Origin: Actinomycetota bacterium
GTDB lineage: Bacteria > Actinomycetota > Acidimicrobiia > Acidimicrobiales > Ilumatobacteraceae
Reading direction: 5' to 3'
Assembly: GCA_963169665.1 (NCBI GenBank)
Contig: CAUJET010000142.1
Location: 37,780-101,779 of the forward strand
DNA length: 64,000 bases
Shown piece by piece: positions 25,232 to 34,361 of this stretch; position 1 is the stretch's first letter; each line of letters starts with the position of its first letter. The translations under genes were made by a program, and so were the position numbers. The notes below the pieces were generated by a model. It did not search any database. It was not told where the DNA came from and was given only the letters and a program-made list of their open reading frames with translations.

Positions 25232-26296
25232 GTGTCGAGAGTGACGTTGCAGACCGTCGCCGATCATGTGGGCGTCAGCCGCATGACGGTGTCGAACGCG
25301 TTCTCGCGGCCCGACCAGCTGTCGGCCGACCTGCGCCGGCGGATCCTCGAAGCGGCCGACGAGCTCGGCTACGCCGGCCCCGACCCTGCTGCCCGTGCGC
25401 TCGCCCGTGGCACCACCGGCGCCGTCGGGGTACTGCTCACCGACAACCTGCAGGACGCGTTCACCGACGAGGTGGCCGCCTTGTTCTTCGGTGCCGTCGC
25501 CCGCGAGTTGGAGTCGAGCGGGCTGGCGCTCACGCTGCTGTCGTCGTCCGGTGACACCGGCGGCTCGGGGCACATCCCGGCCCGCGACATCCCGCTGGAC
25601 GGCGCGCTCGTGTACTCCTGCGACACCACCTCCGACGCGGTCGAGTGGCTGCGCCGACGCAAGCTCCCGCTGGTGTTCGTCGACCAGACGCCGGTTCCTG
25701 GCGTGTCGAGCATCAACATCGACGACCGTGGCGGCGCCCGGGAAGCGGCGAGCCACCTGGTCGGGCTCGGCCACCGCCGCATCGGCATCGTCACGTCCGC
25801 ATACTCGGGGCGGGCCGGTCTCACCGACGACCCGCTCGCGAGCCCTGCGCACGTGAGCCGCGAACGAATGCACGGGTGGCTCGAGGCGCTCACCGAGCAC
25901 GGCATCACACCGCAGGTCGCTCAGCAGCCACGCTCGGGCGAGGACACCGGCCGAGCCGGCGCGGAACTCCTGCTCGACCTGCGCGAGCCGCCGACCGCGA
26001 TCCTCTGCTTCTCCGACGCGATGGCGTACGGCGCGGTCCAGGTCGCACAGGAGCGCGGCCTCCACGTACCCGGCGACCTGTCGGTGGTGGGCTTCGACGA
26101 CAACCCGCTCGCGGCGAGGATGCGCCCGGCCCTCACCACGGTGCGCCAGGACGTCACCGCCAAGGGCAACGCCGCGGTGACCGAGCTGCGACAGTCGCTG
26201 GAGCGTTCGCGTACGGGTACGTCAGTGAGGGCGAAGCGGATCGTGCTGCCCGCCGAGCTCGTGGTGCGATCGAGCACCGCTCCTCCGCCCTGCTGA
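25232..26296 (+). CDS. LacI-family transcriptional regulator
   Basis: A 354-residue LacI/GalR protein. The N-terminus is the helix-turn-helix and hinge (VTLQTVADHVGVSRMTVSNAFSRPDQLSADLRRRILEAADELGYAG PDPAARAL), followed by a periplasmic-binding-protein fold with GAVGVLLTDNLQDAF, VFVDQTPVPGVSSINIDDRGGAREAASHLVGLGH and SVVGFDDNPLAARM. The GTG at 25232 is the start that gives the normal family N-terminus. Sugar-type effector expected but no carbohydrate genes are adjacent; divergent from coaE copy 1. Confidence 0.88.
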   Translation: MSRVTLQTVADHVGVSRMTVSNAFSRPDQLSADLRRRILEAADELGYAGPDPAARALARGTTGAVGVLLTDNLQDAFTDEVAALFFGAVARELESSGLALTLLSSSGDTGGSGHIPARDIPLDGALVYSCDTTSDAVEWLRRRKLPLVFVDQTPVPGVSSINIDDRGGAREAASHLVGLGHRRIGIVTSAYSGRAGLTDDPLASPAHVSRERMHGWLEALTEHGITPQVAQQPRSGEDTGRAGAELLLDLREPPTAILCFSDAMAYGAVQVAQERGLHVPGDLSVVGFDDNPLAARMRPALTTVRQDVTAKGNAAVTELRQSLERSRTGTSVRAKRIVLPAELVVRSSTAPPPC

Positions 26297-26403
26297 TCGG
26301 CGGACAGCCGTCACCGGGCGGGACCTTCGTCCCTGGTGTCGGTCACATGGCTGCGGGACCGTCGCGAGGTGATGAGGATGGCGTGACGAGGAGGCCGTCA
26401 GCG

Positions 26404-27162
26404 ATGAACACGTTGCAGCAGCCGAGCCTCGTGCGGATGCGCACGGCGGCACGGACCGAACATGCCGTGAAGGTCTACGGGGCAGGTGACACCCTGGTGA
26501 GGGCGCTCGACGACGTGACCGTCGGTTTCGAGACCGGTCGGTGGACGGCGATCATGGGGCCCTCGGGGTCCGGAAAGTCGACCCTCCTCCATTGCATTGC
26601 CGGGCTCGACTCGCTGACGACCGGCGCCGCCTTCATCGGCGACACCGATCTGACCACCCTGACAGACCGGGAGTTGACGATCCTGCGACGAGACCGCATC
26701 GGATTCGTTTTCCAGGCCTTCAACCTGATCCCCACCCTCACCGCCGCCGAGAACATCGAGCTGCCGTTGACCCTCGCCGGCCGTCGGCCGGACCGGGCGT
26801 GGATGTCGACCCTGGTGGGCGATCTGGGCCTCACCCCGCGGCTCGGACATCGTCCGTCGGAACTGTCCGGCGGCCAGCAGCAGCGCGTGGCGGTCGCCCG
26901 GGCGATGGTCACCCGTCCCGATCTCATCCTCGCCGACGAACCCACGGGCAACCTCGACTCCCGGTCGGCCACCGAACTGCTCGGCATCGTTCGCGACGCG
27001 GTCGACCGGTTCGGACGGTCGGTGGCGATGGTCACCCACGACCCACGGGCCGCGAGTTACGCCGATCGGGTGATGTTCCTCGCCGACGGCCGGGTGGTGC
27101 ACGAACTCGACCATCCCGATGTCGATGCGATCCTCGACGTGCTCAAGGGACTCGGAGCGTGA
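26404..27162 (+). CDS. ABC transporter ATP-binding protein (MacB/LolD type)
   Basis: A 252-residue ATPase with all hallmarks: Walker A GPSGSGKST, Q-loop FVFQAFNLIPTLTAAENIELPL, signature LSGGQQQRVAVARAM, Walker B LILADEPTGNLDS. The Q-loop and signature are typical of the MacB/LolD/FtsE branch that pairs with FtsX-like permeases, rather than of importers. The ATG at 26404 is chosen because GAGGAGG lies 9 bases upstream and the family usually starts a short distance before RTAARTEHAVKVYG. It is 3 bases ahead of its permease. Confidence 0.9.
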   Translation: MNTLQQPSLVRMRTAARTEHAVKVYGAGDTLVRALDDVTVGFETGRWTAIMGPSGSGKSTLLHCIAGLDSLTTGAAFIGDTDLTTLTDRELTILRRDRIGFVFQAFNLIPTLTAAENIELPLTLAGRRPDRAWMSTLVGDLGLTPRLGHRPSELSGGQQQRVAVARAMVTRPDLILADEPTGNLDSRSATELLGIVRDAVDRFGRSVAMVTHDPRAASYADRVMFLADGRVVHELDHPDVDAILDVLKGLGA

Positions 27163-27165
27163 ACC

Positions 27166-29715
27166 ATGTTGCGCCTCGCCATCCGATCGATGCTCGCCAA
27201 GAAGCGGCGCCTGTTCGCCACGGCGATGTCGGTGATGCTCGGTGTCGCCTTTCTCGCCGGCACGTTCGTGTTCACGGACACCATCCAACGCACCTTCGAC
27301 GACCTGTTCGAAGGCATCTACGCCGAGACCGACACGATCGTTCGTGCCTCGACGAGTGTGGAGTCGGGCACGGGCGGAGCACAGCGCGGCCGGATCCCCG
27401 AGTCGACCATCGCGACGGTTGCGGCGGTCGGTGGTGTCGCCTCCGCCGAGGGCTACGTCTCGGCGTTCGCCCAGATCATCGATGCATCGGGCGATCCGAT
27501 CGGCAATCCCGGCCAAGGAGCCCCGACGTTCGGGATGAGTTTCGGCACGGGACCGTCGAATCCGTGGGATCTCACCGACGGAAGTCGCGCCCCCGGCCCA
27601 GGTGAACTCGTCGTCGACCAGGGCAGCTTCGACAAGGGTGATCTCCAGATCGGCGACATGGTGCAGGTCGTCACCCAAACGGGCCTGCACACGTTGCCGC
27701 TGGTCGGCACGGTCCGGTTCGGCTCCATCGACTCCCCCGGTGGCGCAAGCGTCGCGTTGTTCGATCTCCAGACCTCGCAGGACATCCTGCTCGGACGTGA
27801 CGGCGAGGTCGACGGTGTGTGGGTCGACGGTGCCGGCGACCTCGACGAGGAGACCGTCACACAGCGGATCGCCGAGGTGCTGCCCGCCGGCATCGAGGCG
27901 GTCACGGGGACCGAGATGACCGAGGAGACCCAGGACCAGATGCAGGAGGGTCTGAGCTTCCTCAGCACCTTCCTACTGGTCTTCGCCGCCATCGGGCTGG
28001 TCGTCGCCTGCTTCACCATCTACAACACGTTCCAGATCATCGTCACCCAACGGAGCAAGGAGATGGCGATGATGCGAGCGATCGGCGCGACGCGTCGTCA
28101 GGTGCTCGTCGCCCAACTCATCGAGGCATTGGTGCTCGGCATGGTGGCATCCGTGCTCGGCCTGATCGGTGGCGTCGTGGTGGCAGGCGGTTTGAAGGCG
28201 ATGATGGCGGCGTTCGGCATCGACATCCCTGCCGGTGGCACGGTCCTCGAGGTGCGCACCGTCGTGGTCGCACTCGCCATCGGGACCCTCGTGACGGTCT
28301 GCTCGGCGGTGTTCCCATCGATCCGGGCGTCTCGCGTCCGACCCCTGGCCGCGATCCGTTCGCTCCAGGCACCGGTCGACGTCAGCGCCGACCGTCGACG
28401 TCTCGTCGAGGGCGTGCTCCTCGCCGGCTTGGGTACCGCCGGGTTCATCGCCGGCCTTGCCGGCGCCGGACTGTTGTGGGTCGGGATCGGTGCGCTCCTG
28501 ACGTTCATCGCCGTCTCGGTCCTCAGCCCGCTGCTCGCGCTCCCGTTCTCGAGATGGATCGGTGCACCGATCGCTCACGCCACCGGTACCACAGGTGTGC
28601 TCGCGCAGCAGAACGCCGGCCGCAACCCCAAGCGCACCGCCCGCTCGGGCGGGGCGCTGATGATCGGCGTGGCACTCGTGGGGGCGATCACGATCATCGC
28701 CGCGACGGCCAAGGACTGGACGCGCGACATCTTCGGCGACCAGTTCCAGGGTGACTTCGTGGTCGCCACCGACACGTTCGGCTTCGGCGGTCTCAGTCCC
28801 TCCGTGGCGACGGCGATCGGGGAGCTGCCCGAAGTCGATGCTGCCGTCGGCATCCGCGTCGGCGGCGCGATCGACGTGACCGGCGGCGGCGGCGACACCG
28901 GCTATGTGTCGATCGATCCGTCCATCGCCGGCAGGGTCTTCGACCTGGGCATGGTGGACGGCTCGATCGAGGCGCTCGACCTCGACGGCATCCTGGTCGA
29001 CGACGACGAGGCAGCCGACCGCGACCTGTCGGTCGGCGACGAGCTGACGTTCCGCTTCCTGAACGGGATGGATCGGACCCTCACGATTCGCGGCATCTAC
29101 CGCGAGGACGACCTCGCCGGGCCGTTCGTGGTGAGCAACGCCCTCCACGAGCTCACCGGCACCGATCAGTTCGACTTCTCGGTGTACGTACGCCTGGCCG
29201 ACGGTGTCAGCGACTCCGATGCGGAACGGGCGATCGCGCCGATCGTGGCCGGTGTACCCAACGCCGAGCTGCAGAGCCGAGCCGAGTACGTGGACGATCA
29301 AGCGGCTCAGATCGACCAGATCGTGAACCTGATGTACGGCCTGCTCGGCCTCGCGATCGTGATCGCGCTGTTGAGCATCACCAACAGCATCTCGTTGTCG
29401 ATCCACGAACGGCTCCGTGAGATCGGCCTCCTCCGGGCGGTCGGGATGACCCGCCACCAGGTCGCCAGCGTCGTCAGATGGGAGGTCGTCATCATCTCGC
29501 TGCTCGGCACGCTGTTGGGCACGGTGCTCGGGCTGTTCTTCGGTTGGGCGATCAGCGTGACGCTGCGCGGTGAAGGACTCGGCGCGTTCAACGTCCCCGG
29601 CTGGTCGATCGCAGTCACGGCGGCGTTGGCGGTTGCCGGCAGCGTGGTCGCGTCGTTGCGCCCCGCCTGGCGGGCATCGCACCTCGACATCCTGCCTGCC
29701 ATCGCAAGCGAGTAG
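27166..29715 (+). CDS. ABC transporter permease, FtsX/MacB-type with two FtsX modules
   Basis: An 849-residue permease. An N-terminal membrane helix (about residues 15-37) precedes a large outer MacB_PCD-like domain, then a first FtsX module (FLLVFAAIGLVVACFTIYNTFQIIV, RAIGATRRQVLVAQLIEAL, about 265-425), a central pair of helices, a second outer domain (about 530-690), and a second FtsX module ending in IGLLRAVGMTRHQVASVVRWEVV and further helices. This duplicated layout is common in actinobacterial lipid or lipoprotein exporters and mechanotransmitters. Forms an operon with the ATPase. Substrate unknown. Confidence 0.88.
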   Translation: MLRLAIRSMLAKKRRLFATAMSVMLGVAFLAGTFVFTDTIQRTFDDLFEGIYAETDTIVRASTSVESGTGGAQRGRIPESTIATVAAVGGVASAEGYVSAFAQIIDASGDPIGNPGQGAPTFGMSFGTGPSNPWDLTDGSRAPGPGELVVDQGSFDKGDLQIGDMVQVVTQTGLHTLPLVGTVRFGSIDSPGGASVALFDLQTSQDILLGRDGEVDGVWVDGAGDLDEETVTQRIAEVLPAGIEAVTGTEMTEETQDQMQEGLSFLSTFLLVFAAIGLVVACFTIYNTFQIIVTQRSKEMAMMRAIGATRRQVLVAQLIEALVLGMVASVLGLIGGVVVAGGLKAMMAAFGIDIPAGGTVLEVRTVVVALAIGTLVTVCSAVFPSIRASRVRPLAAIRSLQAPVDVSADRRRLVEGVLLAGLGTAGFIAGLAGAGLLWVGIGALLTFIAVSVLSPLLALPFSRWIGAPIAHATGTTGVLAQQNAGRNPKRTARSGGALMIGVALVGAITIIAATAKDWTRDIFGDQFQGDFVVATDTFGFGGLSPSVATAIGELPEVDAAVGIRVGGAIDVTGGGGDTGYVSIDPSIAGRVFDLGMVDGSIEALDLDGILVDDDEAADRDLSVGDELTFRFLNGMDRTLTIRGIYREDDLAGPFVVSNALHELTGTDQFDFSVYVRLADGVSDSDAERAIAPIVAGVPNAELQSRAEYVDDQAAQIDQIVNLMYGLLGLAIVIALLSITNSISLSIHERLREIGLLRAVGMTRHQVASVVRWEVVIISLLGTLLGTVLGLFFGWAISVTLRGEGLGAFNVPGWSIAVTAALAVAGSVVASLRPAWRASHLDILPAIASE

Positions 29716-29724
29716 CCCCACCGA

Positions 29725-29786
29725 GGGCCGAGACGCGAAGTGACCCCGGCACGGTTACAAGTCGCCCGGGGTCGTGGCCTCGGCCC
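29725..29786 (+). terminator. Nested double-stem hairpin after the ABC operon
   Basis: Outer arms GGGCCGAG (29725-29732) and CTCGGCCC (29779-29786), inner arms GACCCCGG (29742-29749) and CCGGGGTC (29766-29773), all perfectly complementary. It begins 9 bases after the permease stop. No U-run follows, as is common for GC-rich actinobacterial terminators. Confidence 0.55.
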
Positions 29787-29937
29787 GTGGAGGCCTCAGC
29801 GCCGCACAGGTTACCGATCGTTCCCACCGACGCACACGTGATGTGCCGTTGTGTCGCCGTCGGAACAGACGGTGTGCCGAGGCTCCCGTACCGTCGCAGC
29901 GAGGGCGTCCGTCGGACGCACGAGCTCGGAGGGCGCC

Positions 29938-30831
29938 ATGCAGCAGACGACGAACAGGCGGAGATGGATCGCGGTCGCGGTGACATCCACGGCAGCGGCC
30001 GGCGTCGGGATGTCGTGGGGATCGACATCGGCGGCGGGCCAGGTGGAACTGCGCTACCGGGCAGCAGCTGGCGAGACGAACGACCTGACCATCGTCGAAG
30101 ACATCGGTGGTGTGGTCATCACCGACGTCGGAGCATCGACGATCCCCCGGTCGCTGACGTGGTGCACGTCATTGCCGGTCCCTGCCGGCATCAGCATCCG
30201 GTGCTCGGCCCCGGGTGAGGTGCTCATCGAGGTCGACCTCGGCGATGGCAACGACCACGTCCTCGCAGACATGCTGACACCTCGCTTCACACTCCACGTC
30301 CATGGCGGCGATGGCGACGACATCGTCGAACCAGGCGATGGCGACGACCGCATCGTGGGCGGTGCCGGCAGTGACACGTTGTACGGCGGCTATGGCGCCG
30401 ACGAGGTCCTGGGACAGGGCGGTGACGACTACGTCAACGGCAGTCCTGGTGCCGACCTCGTCGATGGCGGTGCCGGCTTCGACTTCATCTTCGGTGGGTC
30501 GGGAGCGGACCTGCTGATCGGCGGCGGCGACCTGGACTACATCTTCGGCGAGGGTGGCGACGACGTGATCGATGCCGGCCCCGGCAGTGATCTCCTCGAC
30601 GGCGGCGGTGGGAACGACACCCTGCTCGGGGGCGCCGGCGACGACGAGATCAGGGCGGACGCCGGTACCGACACCCTGGACGGAGGCGCCGGCGACGATC
30701 TGCTCCGCAGTCGCGACGGCGAACCCGACTCGCTGAGGTGCGGGAACGGCGTCGACGTCGCCCGGATCGACAGCGGCGACCTCGATCAGGTGCACCCGAC
30801 CTGCGAGCGGGTCCGGACCGACCTCGTCTGA
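29938..30831 (+). CDS. Exported RTX-type calcium-binding repeat protein
   Basis: A 297-residue protein. The N-terminus (NRRRWIAVAVTSTAAAGVGMSW) looks like a signal peptide, perhaps Tat-type because of the arginines. From about residue 120 to 270 it consists of nonapeptide GGxGxDxxx units (GGDGDDIVE, GGAGSDTLYG, GGSGADLLIG, GGGGNDTLLG and more), which form calcium-filled parallel beta-rolls. Four cysteines, two on each side, could form disulphides. The ATG at 29938 has GGAGGG just upstream. No type I secretion genes are near, so export is probably Sec/Tat. Role unknown; likely a surface or secreted structural domain. Confidence 0.82.
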   Translation: MQQTTNRRRWIAVAVTSTAAAGVGMSWGSTSAAGQVELRYRAAAGETNDLTIVEDIGGVVITDVGASTIPRSLTWCTSLPVPAGISIRCSAPGEVLIEVDLGDGNDHVLADMLTPRFTLHVHGGDGDDIVEPGDGDDRIVGGAGSDTLYGGYGADEVLGQGGDDYVNGSPGADLVDGGAGFDFIFGGSGADLLIGGGDLDYIFGEGGDDVIDAGPGSDLLDGGGGNDTLLGGAGDDEIRADAGTDTLDGGAGDDLLRSRDGEPDSLRCGNGVDVARIDSGDLDQVHPTCERVRTDLV

Positions 30832-30875
30832 CGGTCCGTCGTCTGACCGGGCTGCGACAGAGGCGGAGAACGCAG

Positions 30876-30902
30876 AAACCCCAGGCCGCGGGCCTGGGGT
30901 TT
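30876..30902. terminator. Strong bidirectional terminator
   Basis: AAACCCCAGGCC, loop GCG, GGCCTGGGGTTT: a perfect 12-bp stem whose A and T ends make it work on both strands. It ends the RTX gene on the plus strand and the tRNA-Leu transcript on the minus strand. Confidence 0.9.
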
Positions 30903-30908
30903 CGTTCG

Positions 30909-30992
30909 TGTCGAAGGGGGGACTTGAACCCCCACGGGATTTCTCCCACTAGCCCCTCAAGCTAGCGCGTCTGCCTATTTCGCCACTTCGAC
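30909..30992 (-). tRNA. tRNA-Leu (anticodon GAG)
   Basis: Minus-strand type II tRNA of 84 nucleotides. The acceptor arms GTCGAAG and CTTCGAC pair perfectly with discriminator A; the anticodon stem CTAGC/GCTAG encloses the loop TTGAGGG, giving anticodon GAG (CUC/CUU). The long variable arm (GGGAGAAATCCC region) is typical of tRNA-Leu, and the T arm is GGGGG-TTCAAGT-CCCCC. CCA is not encoded. Confidence 0.95.
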
Positions 30993-31059
30993 GTGGTGTG
31001 CCCGTTCGGTGCCGGCGTGACCGGCGGGTGAACGTGCGGGTGTTGAATCTACCGGAGCG

Positions 31060-31302
31060 TCAGCTGCGGACCAACAGGAAACCGAGTGCGATCACCGTGA
31101 GGAACCACACGAGTGCGAACACGGTGGTGATCCGGTTGAGGTTGCGCTCGGCGGCCGACGACCCGAGGGCGGCTGAGGCGCCGCCACCGAACATGTCGCT
31201 GAGGCCACCGCCACGACCGCTGTGCATGAGGATGCCCGCGACCATGGCCACGAGGGACACCAGGTTGATGATCAGCACGAGGTAGAGGACGACGTCACGC
31301 AC
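31060..31302 (-). CDS. secG: Preprotein translocase subunit SecG
   Basis: An 80-residue inner-membrane protein with two hydrophobic helices (about 5-26 and 56-77) separated by the conserved glycine-rich loop GRGGGLSDMFGGG. It assists SecYE-mediated protein export. Start is the GTG at 31300-31302, 8 bases after a TAGGAT -10 box, so leaderless. In many actinobacteria secG directly follows tpiA; here the peptide-importer operon lies between them. Confidence 0.93.
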   Translation of the reverse strand: MRDVVLYLVLIINLVSLVAMVAGILMHSGRGGGLSDMFGGGASAALGSSAAERNLNRITTVFALVWFLTVIALGFLLVRS

Positions 31303-31310
31303 GGGGAACG

Positions 31311-31316
31311 ATCCTA
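31311..31316 (-). promoter_or_regulatory. -10 box (TAGGAT) of secG
   Basis: TAGGAT on the minus strand ends 8 bases before the GTG at 31300-31302. This indicates that secG has its own promoter and a leaderless mRNA. Confidence 0.55.
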
Positions 31317-31372
31317 TCGGGCGGCAGCGGCGACACGGTGGAGCCGGCGCGTGATGATGCAGGTGATGATGG

Positions 31373-32398
31373 TCAGACGGCCGAGGAGCCGAGGACCGAA
31401 CCCGAGGTCGACACCTTCACGGGCATGACCTCCGCGAAGTGGCACGCCACCGGATGGCCCTGACCGCGGTCGATCAGCTCGGGCTCCTCCTGGGCGCAGA
31501 TCTCCTTCGCGATCGGGCAGCGCGTACGGAACCGACAACCCGACGGCGGGTCGATCGGGCTCGGCACGTCACCCTGCAGCAGGATGCGCTGACGCTGACG
31601 CTCGGTGACCGGATCCGGCTCGGGGATCGCCGACAGCAACGCCTGCGTGTACGGGTGCGACGGTGCGTTGTAGATCTCGTCGGCCGGCCCGATCTCCATC
31701 AGCTTGCCGAGGTACATCACCGCCACCACGTCGCTGATGTGGCGCACCACCGACAGGTCGTGGGCGATGAACAGGTAGCTGAGGCCGAGCTGGGCCTGGA
31801 GGTCCTCCAACAGGTTGACCACACCGGCCTGGATGCTCACGTCGAGCGCCGACACCGGCTCGTCGAGCACGATCAGCGACGGGTTGAGCGCGAGTGCACG
31901 GGCAATGCCGACGCGCTGACGCTGGCCTCCCGAGAACTCGTGCGGGAACCGCTTCGAGTGATCGGCGGCGAGGCCGACGAGCTCGAGCAGTTCGACCACG
32001 CGGTCCTCGTGGTTGCCCTCCACCTTCTGGATCACCAGCGGTTCGGCGATCGCCGAGCCGACGGTCATCTTCGGGTCGAGCGACGCATACGGATCCTGGA
32101 ACACGATCTGCATCTGGGCCCGGAGGCGCCGCAGCATCTTCTGGTCCATGCCGACCAACTCCTGGCCCTTGAACTTCACCGACCCACCGGTGGGCTCGAT
32201 CAGGCGGAGCACACACCGGCCGACCGTGGTCTTGCCGGAGCCGCTCTCGCCCACGAGGCCGACGGTCTGGCCCTCGTTGATCGTGAAGCTCACGCCGCTG
32301 ACGGCCTGCACCGTGCGGCGCACGACGCGGATGCCCGCTGCGGTCTTGATCGAGAAGTTCTTGACGAGGTCGTGGACCTCCAACACCGGAACGCTCAT
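31373..32398 (-). CDS. Oligopeptide/dipeptide ABC importer ATPase (OppF/DppF type)
   Basis: A 341-residue ATPase: Walker [10 protein letters not shown], signature [15 protein letters not shown], Walker [13 protein letters not shown], and the C-terminal oligo_HPY extension ([33 protein letters not shown]) whose cysteines bind an iron-sulfur cluster in this family. Last gene of the importer operon; its ATG overlaps the stop of the OppD-like gene by 4 bases. Works with OppD as the heterodimeric motor of the importer. Confidence 0.92.
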   Translation of the reverse strand: MSVPVLEVHDLVKNFSIKTAAGIRVVRRTVQAVSGVSFTINEGQTVGLVGESGSGKTTVGRCVLRLIEPTGGSVKFKGQELVGMDQKMLRRLRAQMQIVFQDPYASLDPKMTVGSAIAEPLVIQKVEGNHEDRVVELLELVGLAADHSKRFPHEFSGGQRQRVGIARALALNPSLIVLDEPVSALDVSIQAGVVNLLEDLQAQLGLSYLFIAHDLSVVRHISDVVAVMYLGKLMEIGPADEIYNAPSHPYTQALLSAIPEPDPVTERQRQRILLQGDVPSPIDPPSGCRFRTRCPIAKEICAQEEPELIDRGQGHPVACHFAEVMPVKVSTSGSVLGSSAV

Positions 32399-33366
32399 GT
32401 GGTGAGCTCCAACTCCTCAGCTCGGATGCAGGCGGTCTCGTGGACGCCCACCTGGATCAGTTCGGGGATCGCCTCGGCACAGCGGTCGATGGCATAGGCG
32501 CAGCGGGCGCGGAACGCGCAGCCCGACGGGGGCTGGAGCATGTTCGGCGGCGCACCCGGAATCGGCTGCAGCCGCTCCTTGCCGCCATGGGGCAGCGAGT
32601 TGAGCAGGCCCTGCGTGTAGGGATGCGACGGGTGCTCGAACAGCGGCAGCACCTGACCACGCTCGACCGCACGGCCGGCGTACATCACCTGCACGCGGTC
32701 GGCGATGCGGGCCACCACGCCGAGGTCGTGGGTGATCAGCACGACGGCGGTGCCGAGATCGCGACGGATGCGCTCCATCACCTCGAGGATCTGGGCCTGC
32801 ACCGTCACGTCGAGCGCTGTCGTGGGCTCGTCGGCGATCAGCACCTTCGGGTCGTTGGCGATCGCCATCGCGATCATCACACGCTGGCGCATGCCGCCCG
32901 AGAACTCGTGGGCGTACTGGCGTGCACGCTGCTTGGGCTGCGGGATGCCGACGATGTCGAGCAGTTCGACGGCCCGGGTGTTGGCCTCGTCCTTGGAGAT
33001 CGACTGGTGCGCCTGCAGCATCTCGACGATCTGGGCCCCGACGCGATGGACGGGGTTCAGCGCCGACAGCGGGTCCTGGAAGATCATCGCGATCTCGCCG
33101 CCGCGGGCCTTGCGCAGCACCTTCGGCGTGGCACCGACGAGCTCGATGTCGTTCACCGTCGCCGAGCCGGTGATGCGCGCCGACTTGGGCAGCAGGCCCA
33201 TGACGGCGAGGAACGACACCGACTTGCCGGAGCCGGATTCGCCGACGACGCCGACCACTTCGCCGGGCGCCACGTCGAGGCTGACACCGCGGACGGCCTG
33301 CACCTCGCCGAGCAACGTCTTGAAGCTGACCTTGAGGTCCTTGATGGACAGTGCTGCGTCACTCAC
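32395..33366 (-). CDS. Oligopeptide/dipeptide ABC importer ATPase (OppD/DppD type)
   Basis: A 323-residue ATPase with Walker [11 protein letters not shown], signature [15 protein letters not shown], Walker [21 protein letters not shown] and the oligo_HPY tail with [14 protein letters not shown]. The signature GMRQR distinguishes the OppD subunit from OppF. Start overlaps the permease gene before it by 4 bases. Second motor subunit of the peptide/nickel-type importer. Confidence 0.92.
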   Translation of the reverse strand: MSDAALSIKDLKVSFKTLLGEVQAVRGVSLDVAPGEVVGVVGESGSGKSVSFLAVMGLLPKSARITGSATVNDIELVGATPKVLRKARGGEIAMIFQDPLSALNPVHRVGAQIVEMLQAHQSISKDEANTRAVELLDIVGIPQPKQRARQYAHEFSGGMRQRVMIAMAIANDPKVLIADEPTTALDVTVQAQILEVMERIRRDLGTAVVLITHDLGVVARIADRVQVMYAGRAVERGQVLPLFEHPSHPYTQGLLNSLPHGGKERLQPIPGAPPNMLQPPSGCAFRARCAYAIDRCAEAIPELIQVGVHETACIRAEELELTT

Positions 33367-34361
33367 TTGGCATCCACCTGCATCTTGGGATCGACGGCGT
33401 CACGCATGCCGTCACCGATGAAGTTGATGCACAGCGAGATGATGATCAGCAGCACACCGGGGTACACCACCAACCACCAGTACCCGGCGGGCACCGCCTT
33501 CTTGGAGTCACGGATCAGCAGACCGAGCGAGGTCATGCCCGATCCGGCATCGGGGCCGTAGCCGAAGAACGACAGCGTCGCCTCGGCGGTGATCGCACCG
33601 ATGATCGCGAACGACAGCGCCACCATGAGCTGGCCGATCGAGTTCGGCAGGAGGTGGCGGAACATGATGCGCGGCGTCGAGGCCCCGAGGGCTCGGGCCG
33701 CCTCGATGAACTCGCGTTCCTTCAGCTGTTTCACCTGGCCTCTGACGAGGCGGGCGACACCCATCCAGCCGATGAGCGACAACAGGACCACGAGGAACCG
33801 CACCGAGGTGCTCTCCCCCATGATCGTCTCCACCCAGCTCACGTTGCGCAGGGCGCCTCGCACGATCACGAGCACCACCAGCAGCGGCAGCGCCAGCATG
33901 ATGTCGGTGGCCCGCATGAGGAGGTCGTCGATCCAGCCGCCCTTCAGGCCGGCGATCGCGCCGAGGATGGCGCCGAGCACGACCGAGATGATGCCGGTGA
34001 ACAGACCGAGCAACAGCGAGACCTGTGCGCCGTAGATGAGGCGGCTGTAGAGGTCGCGGCCGATCTGGTCGGTCCCGAACCACGCCTGGGAACTCGGGGG
34101 CAGGTTCGTGTTGGGCCGGCCGGCGACGGCTTCGAAGATCGGCTCGTTCACGCCGTACCGGGCGGTGATCGGCGCCAGGATCACGAACAGCACGATGAAC
34201 GTCAGCGAGATCGCGGAGACGACCGCTGCCTTGTGGTTCATGTAGCGCTTGAAGGCCATCTGCCGAGGCGAGATGGTCTGCTTGAGCACACCGATCGCGG
34301 CGTCGGTGGGCGCTGCCGCGTCGTCGGAGGATGCGGCAGCCGGGGTCTTCAGATCAGTCAA
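33363..34361 (-). CDS. Oligopeptide/dipeptide ABC importer permease (OppC/DppC type)
   Basis: A 332-residue inner-membrane permease with an alanine-rich cytoplasmic N-terminus, an OppC_N segment (about 30-80), and the BPD_transp_1 domain with about five more helices; the EAA-type loop that contacts the ATPase is FIEAARALGASTPRIMFRHLLPN. Start is a TTG at 34359-34361 with GAGGA 6 bases upstream, overlapping the stop of the previous permease by 8 bases. TTG is unusual in this window and fits translational coupling. Confidence 0.9.
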   Translation of the reverse strand: MTDLKTPAAASSDDAAAPTDAAIGVLKQTISPRQMAFKRYMNHKAAVVSAISLTFIVLFVILAPITARYGVNEPIFEAVAGRPNTNLPPSSQAWFGTDQIGRDLYSRLIYGAQVSLLLGLFTGIISVVLGAILGAIAGLKGGWIDDLLMRATDIMLALPLLVVLVIVRGALRNVSWVETIMGESTSVRFLVVLLSLIGWMGVARLVRGQVKQLKEREFIEAARALGASTPRIMFRHLLPNSIGQLMVALSFAIIGAITAEATLSFFGYGPDAGSGMTSLGLLIRDSKKAVPAGYWWLVVYPGVLLIIISLCINFIGDGMRDAVDPKMQVDAK